From: Francisella philomiragia subsp. philomiragia ATCC 25015 | GTDB lineage: Bacteria; Pseudomonadota; Gammaproteobacteria; Francisellales; Francisellaceae | DNA length: 64,000 bases | Reading direction: 5' to 3' | Assembly (NCBI RefSeq): GCF_000156715.1 | Contig: NZ_DS999314.1 | Location: 157,540 to 221,539 of the forward strand | Shown here: positions 1 to 7,874 of the stretch, in pieces | How positions within the stretch are numbered: the first letter of the stretch is position 1 | Layout: every line of letters begins with the position of its first letter | Program-made: the position numbers and the translations under genes | Notes under the pieces: model-generated | What the model saw: only the letters and a program-made list of their open reading frames with translations | What the model was told of the DNA's origin: nothing | Databases searched by the model: none

Positions 1-2046
1 TCACCGTATATTGATAGTGTGTTCTCAAGATATCCAACAGATAAAAAGCTCCCTTGTTCTATAGCTGATAGAACGCTACTTGATTCAGAGCCTTTAGCTG
101 CCAGTTTTATTGAGCTTTTGCAATTACCAGAGAGTAACTTTGAGGTTAATAAGATACTAGACTATTTATCGGTTCCAGCAATTCAGCAAAAGTTCAAAAT
201 TAGCGATGAGCAATTAGAAACTATTCGCTATTGGTTAAAAGAGTCATGTATCCATCATAGTAATAATGGTCAAACCTTCTCATGGAGTTGGGGACTTAAG
301 AGGTTGATGCTAGGATTTAGCTATAGTGATAGTAACTATATTGTCGATGATAAGCTGATGACTATAGCTGTGATTGAAGGTAGTGAGATTGCCGAACTTG
401 GTGGCTTGTATGAGTTGCTAGAGCTGCTAGAAAAATATTCACAAGAGTTGCTTAAACCAAGAAGTTTAGAAGCATGGCAGGACTATCTTTTGGAGATGTT
501 TGATGATGTCTTTGATGTAACTAATGATGAGCAATATATTGCTAAGAAAATCAAAGATATAATCGTAAAGACAGTCACTACAGCTAAAGATGTATTGCTA
601 ACAGAAGAGATTGATTTGTATACAATTAGATATTGTCTGATTTCGCAGTTATCTGAACCAATTATTAATAACCATTTCTTAAATGGTAAAGTAACATTCT
701 GCTCAATGACACCAATGCGTAATGTTCCTTTTAGAGTGATAGCGATGTTGGGTTTAAATAATGGTAAGTTCCCACGCCAAGAATCTGCGATCAGCTTTGA
801 TTTGATGGCAAGACTTGGAAGAGTTAAAGGCGATAGAACCAAACGAGATGATGATAGATATTTATTTCTAGAGGCTATTACATCTGCACGTGATTATTTG
901 TATCTTAGTTATATCGGTAGAAGTGTTAAGACTAATGTTGAGCAACAACCAAGTCTAATACTCAAAGAGTTGACTAGCTATTTGGATTTGAATTATGGCT
1001 GGGGAAAGGCTGATATTAAAGAATATCCATTACATCCATTTAGTTCCAAATGTTATGCTGATGAATACAGAAGTTATGATGAAGCTTGGTTGAAGTTGTT
1101 ACAGTCTGAGCCTAAGGTATTTTATGATCCAAAGTTATTAAATAATGGTGTCAATTTACCAAAGAGTTTAAGCATCTTAAAACTTGTCAAAATCTTTGAT
1201 GATCCTATTAAGGCTTATACAAATTATGGCTTAGAACTATATTTAGAGGATGACTTTGAAGAGCTAGAAGACAGTGAACCATTTGATATCAATAGTTTAG
1301 ATAAGCATAAATTTAAACAAGATTTACTAAACACTCTTGAGAATGGGAAAGACAAAGAATTAACCATAAAAACAGCTAAGCTAAGTGGTAAGCTTCCAGA
1401 ATCTGTGCTTACTGAAAATGAGATTAATAAGGAAGTCGAGAATATTCAAAAGTTATTAGGTAAGGCGAGTTTAGCAAATTATGAGTCTAAATATTTGCAT
1501 AAAGAGATATTAGGATATGAGCTAGAGGCTAATTATCATATCAAAGATAATCAAGTTTTGCTATATACGACTTCAACTTTTGGTATTAAGCATCGATTTG
1601 AATTGTATTTGACAGCACTATTAGTGGCATTATCAGGGCAACAAGATATCTCTGCTACTTATGTTTATTTTGATAAAGACAAAAATCAAGCAGATGATGT
1701 TACTTTTGCTATAAGTCGTTTAGGTGCAAAAGAGTTATTAGAAAAATATCTCACAAATGCTCAAAAGATAGTATCTAAGCCAAGTTTAGTACATTTAGAT
1801 TTAGCCAAAGCCATAATGGAATATGTAAAAGAAAACCAGAAAAAAGATGCAAGTCTTGTTGAAAAAACAACTAAGCAAAAGCAACAAGCTTGGGAGAATG
1901 TAATTAAGTCTTCAGAGACTAATTACAAAGCATTAGAGAATAATAGTTATTTCAAACTTTTTTATAGTGAGCATCCAAAAATAGAAGACTTTGAGGGTCA
2001 GCAAATATATCAAGATTTCTTTGAGGTTATAAATGAAAATAAATAA
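1..2046 (+). CDS. recC: RecC, C-terminal part (exonuclease V gamma chain), cut by window edge
   Basis: This is the C-terminal 681 residues of the RecC subunit of the RecBCD helicase/nuclease, which processes double-strand breaks and recognises Chi. The frame is open from base 1, so the true start lies upstream; the GTG at 19 is internal. Diagnostic RecC blocks are visible: MTPMRNVPFRVIAMLG (nt about 709-757), then GKFPRQ, and the DRYLFLEAITSARDYLYLSY stretch near nt 855-915. The C-terminal third is poorly conserved and lysine-rich, as is usual for the family in AT-rich genomes. Its end overlaps the next gene by 14 bp. recB and recD follow only about 5.8 kb later. RecC has no catalytic motifs of its own, so the call rests on these blocks and on the nearby partners. 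Confidence 0.93.
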   Translation, partial: SPYIDSVFSRYPTDKKLPCSIADRTLLDSEPLAASFIELLQLPESNFEVNKILDYLSVPAIQQKFKISDEQLETIRYWLKESCIHHSNNGQTFSWSWGLKRLMLGFSYSDSNYIVDDKLMTIAVIEGSEIAELGGLYELLELLEKYSQELLKPRSLEAWQDYLLEMFDDVFDVTNDEQYIAKKIKDIIVKTVTTAKDVLLTEEIDLYTIRYCLISQLSEPIINNHFLNGKVTFCSMTPMRNVPFRVIAMLGLNNGKFPRQESAISFDLMARLGRVKGDRTKRDDDRYLFLEAITSARDYLYLSYIGRSVKTNVEQQPSLILKELTSYLDLNYGWGKADIKEYPLHPFSSKCYADEYRSYDEAWLKLLQSEPKVFYDPKLLNNGVNLPKSLSILKLVKIFDDPIKAYTNYGLELYLEDDFEELEDSEPFDINSLDKHKFKQDLLNTLENGKDKELTIKTAKLSGKLPESVLTENEINKEVENIQKLLGKASLANYESKYLHKEILGYELEANYHIKDNQVLLYTTSTFGIKHRFELYLTALLVALSGQQDISATYVYFDKDKNQADDVTFAISRLGAKELLEKYLTNAQKIVSKPSLVHLDLAKAIMEYVKENQKKDASLVEKTTKQKQQAWENVIKSSETNYKALENNSYFKLFYSEHPKIEDFEGQQIYQDFFEVINENK

Positions 2047-2557
2047 AAATTTATCCACACCACAGTTATACAAGGATATTTATATTAGCTTTGAAATTGC
2101 AATTGCTGCTTGTATATGTTTTTTGTTTGGTTTTTATATGTCAAACCTTTTGCATGGAGGACAGTCGATAATTGGTGGTTTTTGGTGTTTGATTACAGTT
2201 TCTACAATTTTACAATTAAGTATTAGAGACTCTTACTCAGCAGCTTTTCAAATTCTTGTGGGCTCTGTAATAGGTGGTATCACAGCATTTATTTTTACAT
2301 ATATTTTGGGTTATCATTATTATGTCATGATTTTGGCTGTGGCAATTAGTGTTCTTATCACAGCGACTCTACATCTTGAGAATGCTATCAAAATGAGTAG
2401 TGCTAATGCTGGAGTAATTGTTGCATTAGGACTGTATCAGCCAAGTTATTCACCTTTTCTAAATACTGGTTTACGTTTGATAGAAACATTCAGTGGTACA
2501 GCTATAGCATTATTTTTTATATTTATTAGTAGACTTCTTAAAGTAAGAACTGACTAA
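2033..2557 (+). CDS. Small FUSC-family inner-membrane protein
   Basis: A 174-residue integral membrane protein with about five hydrophobic helices. The sequence has the look of the FUSC/aromatic acid exporter family: a GGxxxIGGFWCLITVS-type segment, a SAAFQILVGSVIGG helix and a late ETFSGTAIALFF helix. FUSC members are often fused to a second domain or doubled; here only one membrane half exists and no soluble domain follows. The ATG at 2033 lies inside the last codons of recC (14 bp overlap), so it is probably co-translated with recC, although no functional link is known. The substrate cannot be told from sequence. Family assignment is moderately sure; function is unknown. Confidence 0.7.
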   Translation: MKINKNLSTPQLYKDIYISFEIAIAACICFLFGFYMSNLLHGGQSIIGGFWCLITVSTILQLSIRDSYSAAFQILVGSVIGGITAFIFTYILGYHYYVMILAVAISVLITATLHLENAIKMSSANAGVIVALGLYQPSYSPFLNTGLRLIETFSGTAIALFFIFISRLLKVRTD

Positions 2558-2659
2558 ATATTAAGATTCTCATTATCTAGAATATATACTGTTTTAATTT
2601 TCCTAAAATTGTGATTAAATTGTTTGGTTAAGTATTAGCTTTTGTATAGGAAATTTAGA

Positions 2660-3805
2660 ATGAAAAAACTTTTGAAATCAGTGCTGTTGCTCTCAACTGT
2701 GTTAGCAGGTTCTGCAATGGCATGTACAGCTATTACACTCAAAGGTAATGATGGAGATGTTGTCGCAGGTAGAACGATGGAGTGGGGTTTCACTTGGGAT
2801 TGGAGTCTAACATATATTCCAGCGGGTACTTCACATACACTGACTGCACCTGTAGATCTAAATTTACCAGCAAAAACATATTTATCTAAATATTCTGTAT
2901 TAGGAATAGGATTAGCGATAAATAAAGATAACTTTGCGATACTTGATGGACAAAATAATCAAGGGCTTAGTCTTAGTGCTAATTATCTACCTGGTTTTAC
3001 TCAGTATCAACAAGTAGACAAAGATGATAAAAATTACGCTTCAATTTTAGAAATAGCAACCTATATTTTAAGTCAATATAATAGTATTGATGAAGCTAAG
3101 AAGGGTTTAGAAAACATCAAAGTTTGGAATGATAAGTCAACAGATGTAAATGGAGTGGTTCCAGAACTTCACTTTTTGATATCAGATAAAAGTGGTAGCG
3201 CGATAGTCGTAGAGTATGTTAAAGGTGAAGTTCATTTCTATCAGTTAGAATTAGACCTGAAAGTTATGACAAATGCTCCTACTTATGATTGGCATTTAGT
3301 AAATATTAGAAACTATCTGAACTTGTCAAATAAGACTGTATCTCGCATGAAACTTTATAATGAGAATGATGTAGTGCCAAATCATACTTATAAAATTGTG
3401 GATGCACTAGGTCAAGGCAATGGGTTATTAGGTATGCCTGGTGATTACTCTCCACCATCTAGGTTTATTAGAACAGCAGTATTAGGCTACTATTCTAATA
3501 ATGATAATATCAAAGATGAAAGTACTCTAAATAGAGTAACTCATATCTTGCATAATGCTGATATACCTAAAGGTGTAGTAGCTGAAAACATAGATGGTAA
3601 AACATATTATGATCATACAGTATTTACTAGTATCAAAGATCTAACAAACGATACTGTTTATATAAATATTTATAATAATCCGCTTAATTCAGTATCTATA
3701 AATTTAGATACTTTAGATAAGAATCATACAAAAGCTTTTGTTAAAAATATTAAGCAGCTACCATATCCAAAGTCGGATATAACTGATTCTTTGGTATCAG
3801 CTTAG
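2660..3805 (+). CDS. Exported choloylglycine hydrolase/penicillin V acylase-family Ntn-hydrolase
   Basis: A 381-residue secreted N-terminal-nucleophile hydrolase of the linear amide C-N hydrolase family, which contains bile salt hydrolases and penicillin V acylases. I chose the ATG at 2660 rather than the upstream TTG at 2642. It has an AGGA ribosome site 8 bp upstream and gives a clean signal peptide (MKKLLKS, a hydrophobic core, AGSAMA). Cleavage after Ala21 would expose Cys22, which is the family's catalytic nucleophile in the context CTAITLKG. Family features follow: GRTMEWGF, a DGQNNQGLS block, and NAPTYDW with the conserved Asn. Signal cleavage would thus also activate the enzyme. The natural substrate is unknown; it could be an N-acyl amide in the periplasm. 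It stands alone on this strand, and the next gene is convergent. Confidence 0.85.
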   Translation: MKKLLKSVLLLSTVLAGSAMACTAITLKGNDGDVVAGRTMEWGFTWDWSLTYIPAGTSHTLTAPVDLNLPAKTYLSKYSVLGIGLAINKDNFAILDGQNNQGLSLSANYLPGFTQYQQVDKDDKNYASILEIATYILSQYNSIDEAKKGLENIKVWNDKSTDVNGVVPELHFLISDKSGSAIVVEYVKGEVHFYQLELDLKVMTNAPTYDWHLVNIRNYLNLSNKTVSRMKLYNENDVVPNHTYKIVDALGQGNGLLGMPGDYSPPSRFIRTAVLGYYSNNDNIKDESTLNRVTHILHNADIPKGVVAENIDGKTYYDHTVFTSIKDLTNDTVYINIYNNPLNSVSINLDTLDKNHTKAFVKNIKQLPYPKSDITDSLVSA

Positions 3806-3851
3806 AATATAATCTAATATAGTTGCTTAAATTAGAATTTCTCGTGGTTGA

Positions 3852-5366
3852 TTAGTTACTTAATTTTACTATTATAATATTGTCCTTTAATTCAATAGCT
3901 CCTTTGTCTGGGTAGATTGGCATATTAGTAGCTAAATATTTTGCTTGTTCTATTTGCTTATGAGTAGGCTGTTGATAATATAAACCTAACCAGTGCATGA
4001 AATAGTAGGCTCTATGATTGAGATTACTATCTTGCCATGATTGATCAGGGAAAATATTACTAAAAAGATCTAAATCGTTAGATATATGAAATGGTTGTTT
4101 AAGAGTTTCTTTTATAAAATAGTTATTTTCAATATTTTTTGATGCGATAAATACTATAGCAGTATGGTAAGTACGGTTTCCATAAGTATGATAAATATCT
4201 TGGTAGATTGATGTTACAATTCTTTCATTGTATTTTTGAGCCATATTTTCACTATATGTTAACTTGGATATTTGATTGAAGTTAATTAGTGAAATAAAAA
4301 TGCTTATAATAAGGATCAACTTTTTGTATTGAAAGGCTCTGTAGCATACCACAGCCATTAATGCGATGCTAAAAGGAATTGCGAATAAGGTTCTTAGAGG
4401 CATTGGAGATAAAAATAGTAACGGCATTAATATCGGTATGATCAAGCCTGCTAATACAAGTAAGAAATTATAAAATCTTATTTTAAATAATAAGCTAATT
4501 AGTAAAATAAAGCACAAGTCGTATAGTATGGTAAATTGTGATGTTAGAAGTTGATATAAATAATTAGTTAGTATAACTATACTGTCCCACAATGATTGAT
4601 TATTTAACCAACCATCAAAAGCTAAGCTTAGATAGTTAGATTTTGGGATAAATAAGTATATGATATGTGTTGTTACAAAGTATGCAATTAAAGCTATAAG
4701 TGTTACCACAAAAACTAGTGAAATATGATTGCGAATCGCCTTAGTATTAATATTGGTATTTAATCGACTAACTATCAGAGTAAAAATAGCACCTTCAAGA
4801 AAAAGAATTATAAAAGCCTGATATATACCTAATGCTAAATATAGAAATATAATGCTTATAAGAATCGATTTATATCTATTTGAGCTTTTGTAACTTAGGG
4901 TTAGGTAATAAAGTGATAGAGCTGAAAAAACAAACCCTAAACCTACAATCATGCTTTGATTAAAGAAACTAAATTGAAAAATATAGATCGGTGATATTAG
5001 ATAAAATAGTCCAAAAATAACAATTAGTGTCTTGTCAGAGTTTAATTTAGTTATGATTAATATCCAGATTAAATATGAGAAAAATAAAAATATAATTGCA
5101 AGCAGAGAGTTGAAATATGGAGTCGGTTCACCTAAAAAGAAGGTGAAAAAACCTAGTATTGGCCTACCTAGTTTTATAAATTGTATATATAACGGATATA
5201 AGAAATCACTGTTTCCTATATCGTATGTTGCAAGTTCAGTATCTATTGTGAGGTTCCACGAAAATATAAAGTAAGCATAACTTGCGAAAACAGATATAGC
5301 GGTAATTATTACAATATATTTATTTGCTTTGATAGTATCAGATAGTTCTAAAATGAATTGTCTCAT
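3852..5366 (-). CDS. Polytopic membrane protein, GtrII-like glucosyltransferase family
   Basis: A 504-residue protein with about ten transmembrane helices and a C-terminal soluble tail of roughly 120 residues. The first loop carries acidic residues (SWNLTIDTELATYDIGNSD) just after the first helix. This matches membrane GT-C-type glycosyltransferases of the GtrII group, which move a sugar from a lipid carrier onto surface polysaccharide, such as O-antigen. No bactoprenol glucosyl transferase (GtrB) or flippase (GtrA) gene lies beside it, so the donor system would be elsewhere. The ribosome site is weak. The family call is from general appearance and the first-loop acidic motif, so it is moderate; the acceptor is not known. 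Confidence 0.55.
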   Translation of the reverse strand: MRQFILELSDTIKANKYIVIITAISVFASYAYFIFSWNLTIDTELATYDIGNSDFLYPLYIQFIKLGRPILGFFTFFLGEPTPYFNSLLAIIFLFFSYLIWILIITKLNSDKTLIVIFGLFYLISPIYIFQFSFFNQSMIVGLGFVFSALSLYYLTLSYKSSNRYKSILISIIFLYLALGIYQAFIILFLEGAIFTLIVSRLNTNINTKAIRNHISLVFVVTLIALIAYFVTTHIIYLFIPKSNYLSLAFDGWLNNQSLWDSIVILTNYLYQLLTSQFTILYDLCFILLISLLFKIRFYNFLLVLAGLIIPILMPLLFLSPMPLRTLFAIPFSIALMAVVCYRAFQYKKLILIISIFISLINFNQISKLTYSENMAQKYNERIVTSIYQDIYHTYGNRTYHTAIVFIASKNIENNYFIKETLKQPFHISNDLDLFSNIFPDQSWQDSNLNHRAYYFMHWLGLYYQQPTHKQIEQAKYLATNMPIYPDKGAIELKDNIIIVKLSN

Positions 5367-5561
5367 AATAAGGATTAATAAGCCCTTACTCGAGGAGTTG
5401 CATAATACTACAGTATTTTTTTGGATATGTTAATTTTTTACAATCCAAAAAAGTTATGATTTATTATTGTAAGTATTTGATAGACTCCTAAAAATTTGGA
5501 TATAAGCATTTTACTTACTATAGATAGTTGGAAAATCTATATGTAAAAGACAGTCGAATTT

Positions 5562-5903
5562 TTATAGATCACTTATAACCGAGATTATAGAATAACTACT
5601 TGGAGAAAAAACAACAGAAAAATGATAATGAGAGTTTTGTTTTTTTGTCATAAATTTTATTGGAATATCCGGAATAATTGAAAAATCCATATTAGAGTAT
5701 TCTTTTAAAAAATCATTAGAAGCTATATTTAGTTCAAATAATTGACTCTCTTGGCTTTCAAAGGATTCTTTTATCCTTCCGTCAGAAGTAGCATTAGTTA
5801 CAAAGATCTGCTCATTATTATTTAAAGATCTAAGAGTTACTGTTATTTCAGAAGCATTTTTACCAAAGGTAGAGTCAAGTATATGACATGATATTAAGTT
5901 CAT
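5562..5903 (-). CDS. Transthyretin/5-hydroxyisourate hydrolase-like protein lacking the YRGS tail
   Basis: A 113-residue protein that I read as a member of the transthyretin-related/5-hydroxyisourate hydrolase (HIUase) family. It opens with ISCHILDSTFG, the equivalent of the family's THILD-x-x-x-G block, with His7. It has the SDGRI block with Arg43, and HYHFSVVFSPSSYS near residues 92-105, matching the HYHVPLLLSPxxYS signature. Thus the His-Arg-His active-site set appears to be kept. The invariant C-terminal YRGS, which lines the HIUase pocket, is replaced by IISVIS, so classical HIUase activity is doubtful. It follows the ThDP enzyme by 9 bp with a good AAGGA ribosome site, so the two are probably one operon. 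The substrate may be a related ring amide or an unrelated ligand. Confidence 0.6.
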   Translation of the reverse strand: MNLISCHILDSTFGKNASEITVTLRSLNNNEQIFVTNATSDGRIKESFESQESQLFELNIASNDFLKEYSNMDFSIIPDIPIKFMTKKQNSHYHFSVVFSPSSYSIISVISDL

Positions 5904-5912
5904 AATAAATCC

Positions 5913-7655
5913 TTATTCAATACTTGCATCATCTCTACGCATAGTCATATCTTCTATCACAGGAGTTATAACACCTTTTGTCAAAACATTTATACATGCT
6001 GGTTTATTACTTGCAAAAGCTCTTTCTAAAGCAGGTACGATATCCTGATATTTTTCAACAGTTTCAGCATATCCACCTAGTCCTTCTATCATCTTGTCAA
6101 AAGGAATATTTCTAAAATCAGTTGCAAAATGGGCCTTGTTAGGAAACATGCGCTCTTGCTGTTCAGAAATACAATCTAGTCCCATATTATTATCGATAAC
6201 AACAACTATAGGAATATTTTGTTCAAATGCTACTTCTATCGACATTCCACCAGCCATAAATGCACCATCACCACTGATTACAACAACACGAGCATCTTTG
6301 TAGGTATCTTTAGCCGCTATAGCAAAAGGAACTCCAACACCAAGCATACTATAGCTAGAAACATTTAGTATACCTGCTAATTTCTGACCAAAAGCACCTG
6401 CTATATTGACGCCAATTTCAGCCCAAAAGTGAGTATTACCACCATCATAAACTAGCCAGTCATTCTCTCCTAGGACTTTTTGAACTTCTAAAGAAAGTCT
6501 TAAAGGATGTACTTTTTCATTTGTACCATCTTCTCTACCTGTTTCATTTTCAAACTCAGCTAAAACTTTTTTAGCCCAATCTTTACGATGTTGCTGAATA
6601 GAATCTAGCCATTGTGAAGATAGTGTCCACTTGTTATCAGTTTTTAATCTCATTAAGCTAGATAAAAATGCGTTAGGATCACTTAATAAAGAGGAGTCTG
6701 CATTTTTATTAAAGATGATTTCTTCATCAGAACCATTTATGCAGATTAGTTGACTTGATTTAGAAAATAGAGGAGGATTACCAAACTCTAAAGTATTATC
6801 TAGTACACAGCCTAGAGCAATAATTACATCACATTCTCTAAATGCATAACCAGCGGCTGGATTTTGATGCTCATCTGTAAAGCCTATATATGCTTTAGCA
6901 TTTTGTGGTAATATTTTTTTGTGCTCAGACATATTAAATACAGGTATATTTAGCTCAGAGCTGACTTCTTCTAGAGCTTTCTCAGCATGAGACCACCATA
7001 CACCGTGTCCAACTACAAACACAGGTTTTTTTGCATTTTGAATTATCTCTAAAATATTAGCTAATCTTTCAGGATCTGGCCATGCTCTATGAGTTGGTTT
7101 ATTATGCCATTTGATTGGTCTTTCATCTTTACCAGCATCTTCTGGGAATGACGCAAACATAATATCAACAGGAATACTAATATGAACAGCACCTGGATAA
7201 CCATTAGTTGCTATAGTCCATGCTCTGTCAACAACTTCTCTAATTCTTAGACCATCTGTTACCATCACGCTATATTTTGTTAGAGGTTCTGCGATTGCAA
7301 CATCATTTATCTCTTTGAATCCTCCAGCACCTTTTCTTCGTAGTGTACTAGATGATGTTATATATATTATTGGAGTTCTTTCACCCCAAGCCTCAATCAT
7401 TGCTCCGACAGTATTTGCAAAGCCTTCAGGACCTACAAAGCAAACAGTAGGCTTACGAGTTAGACGACAATATCCATCGGCAAGAAAACCAGCTACCTGC
7501 TCGTGTGGACAGTTAATTGTTCTTATATTATATTTCATCATGCCCTCTAGACCAGCATTACAGAATCCTCCAGCTAGAGTAAAGACATTTTCAACACCTT
7601 TTTCTTTTAGAATAGATGCTAAGATAGTTCCTCCACGAACATAATTATCAGCCAT
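5913..7655 (-). CDS. Thiamine diphosphate-dependent enzyme, acetolactate synthase-like superfamily
   Basis: A 580-residue ThDP enzyme with the usual three domains: an N-terminal pyrimidine-binding domain, a central domain, and a C-terminal diphosphate-binding domain. The catalytic Glu is in PHEQVAGFLADGYCR near residue 53. The metal/ThDP motif is SGDGAFMAGG...IDNNMG near residues 460-490. It is not a standard biosynthetic acetolactate synthase: no ilvN-type regulatory subunit follows, and its partner is a transthyretin-like protein. The retained Glu argues against glyoxylate carboligase. Oxalyl-CoA or 2-hydroxyacyl-CoA decarboxylase/lyase relatives are possible, but nothing visible fixes the substrate. 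The ATG has a TGGAG ribosome site 8 bp upstream. It is transcribed divergently from recB. Confidence 0.8.
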   Translation of the reverse strand: MADNYVRGGTILASILKEKGVENVFTLAGGFCNAGLEGMMKYNIRTINCPHEQVAGFLADGYCRLTRKPTVCFVGPEGFANTVGAMIEAWGERTPIIYITSSSTLRRKGAGGFKEINDVAIAEPLTKYSVMVTDGLRIREVVDRAWTIATNGYPGAVHISIPVDIMFASFPEDAGKDERPIKWHNKPTHRAWPDPERLANILEIIQNAKKPVFVVGHGVWWSHAEKALEEVSSELNIPVFNMSEHKKILPQNAKAYIGFTDEHQNPAAGYAFRECDVIIALGCVLDNTLEFGNPPLFSKSSQLICINGSDEEIIFNKNADSSLLSDPNAFLSSLMRLKTDNKWTLSSQWLDSIQQHRKDWAKKVLAEFENETGREDGTNEKVHPLRLSLEVQKVLGENDWLVYDGGNTHFWAEIGVNIAGAFGQKLAGILNVSSYSMLGVGVPFAIAAKDTYKDARVVVISGDGAFMAGGMSIEVAFEQNIPIVVVIDNNMGLDCISEQQERMFPNKAHFATDFRNIPFDKMIEGLGGYAETVEKYQDIVPALERAFASNKPACINVLTKGVITPVIEDMTMRRDDASIE

Positions 7656-7874
7656 AAATAATCTCCATATAATATAACGAACCAGACAAGTTTATTTTAA
7701 CACGTGGATATTTAGCCAAGAAATAGTATTTTGAGTTATATCATAAATTAAAATTGACTTATATATGAGCAAATAACTCCTATAAATCCCAAAGTTTCAA
7801 AGATAGATAATTTTTTAAATTAGTAATTTGCTAAAATATCTCAAAGACTTTTTTGAAAATTATAATTGGTTAAT

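Noticed and set aside
483..842. Minus-strand open frame of 119 codons inside recC
   Set aside because: A shadow of recC in another frame: no ribosome site, no recognisable domain, and the plus-strand gene is certain.
5404..5422. AATACT-AC-AGTATT followed by a T-run, a possible terminator
   Set aside because: The T-run is on the plus strand, whereas both flanking genes are on the minus strand, and the stem is AT-rich. No plus-strand gene ends just before it.
5913..7655. Reading the ThDP enzyme as glyoxylate carboligase because of its HIUase-like neighbour
   Set aside because: Glyoxylate carboligase lacks the catalytic Glu, but this protein has it in PHEQVAGF, so that assignment does not hold.
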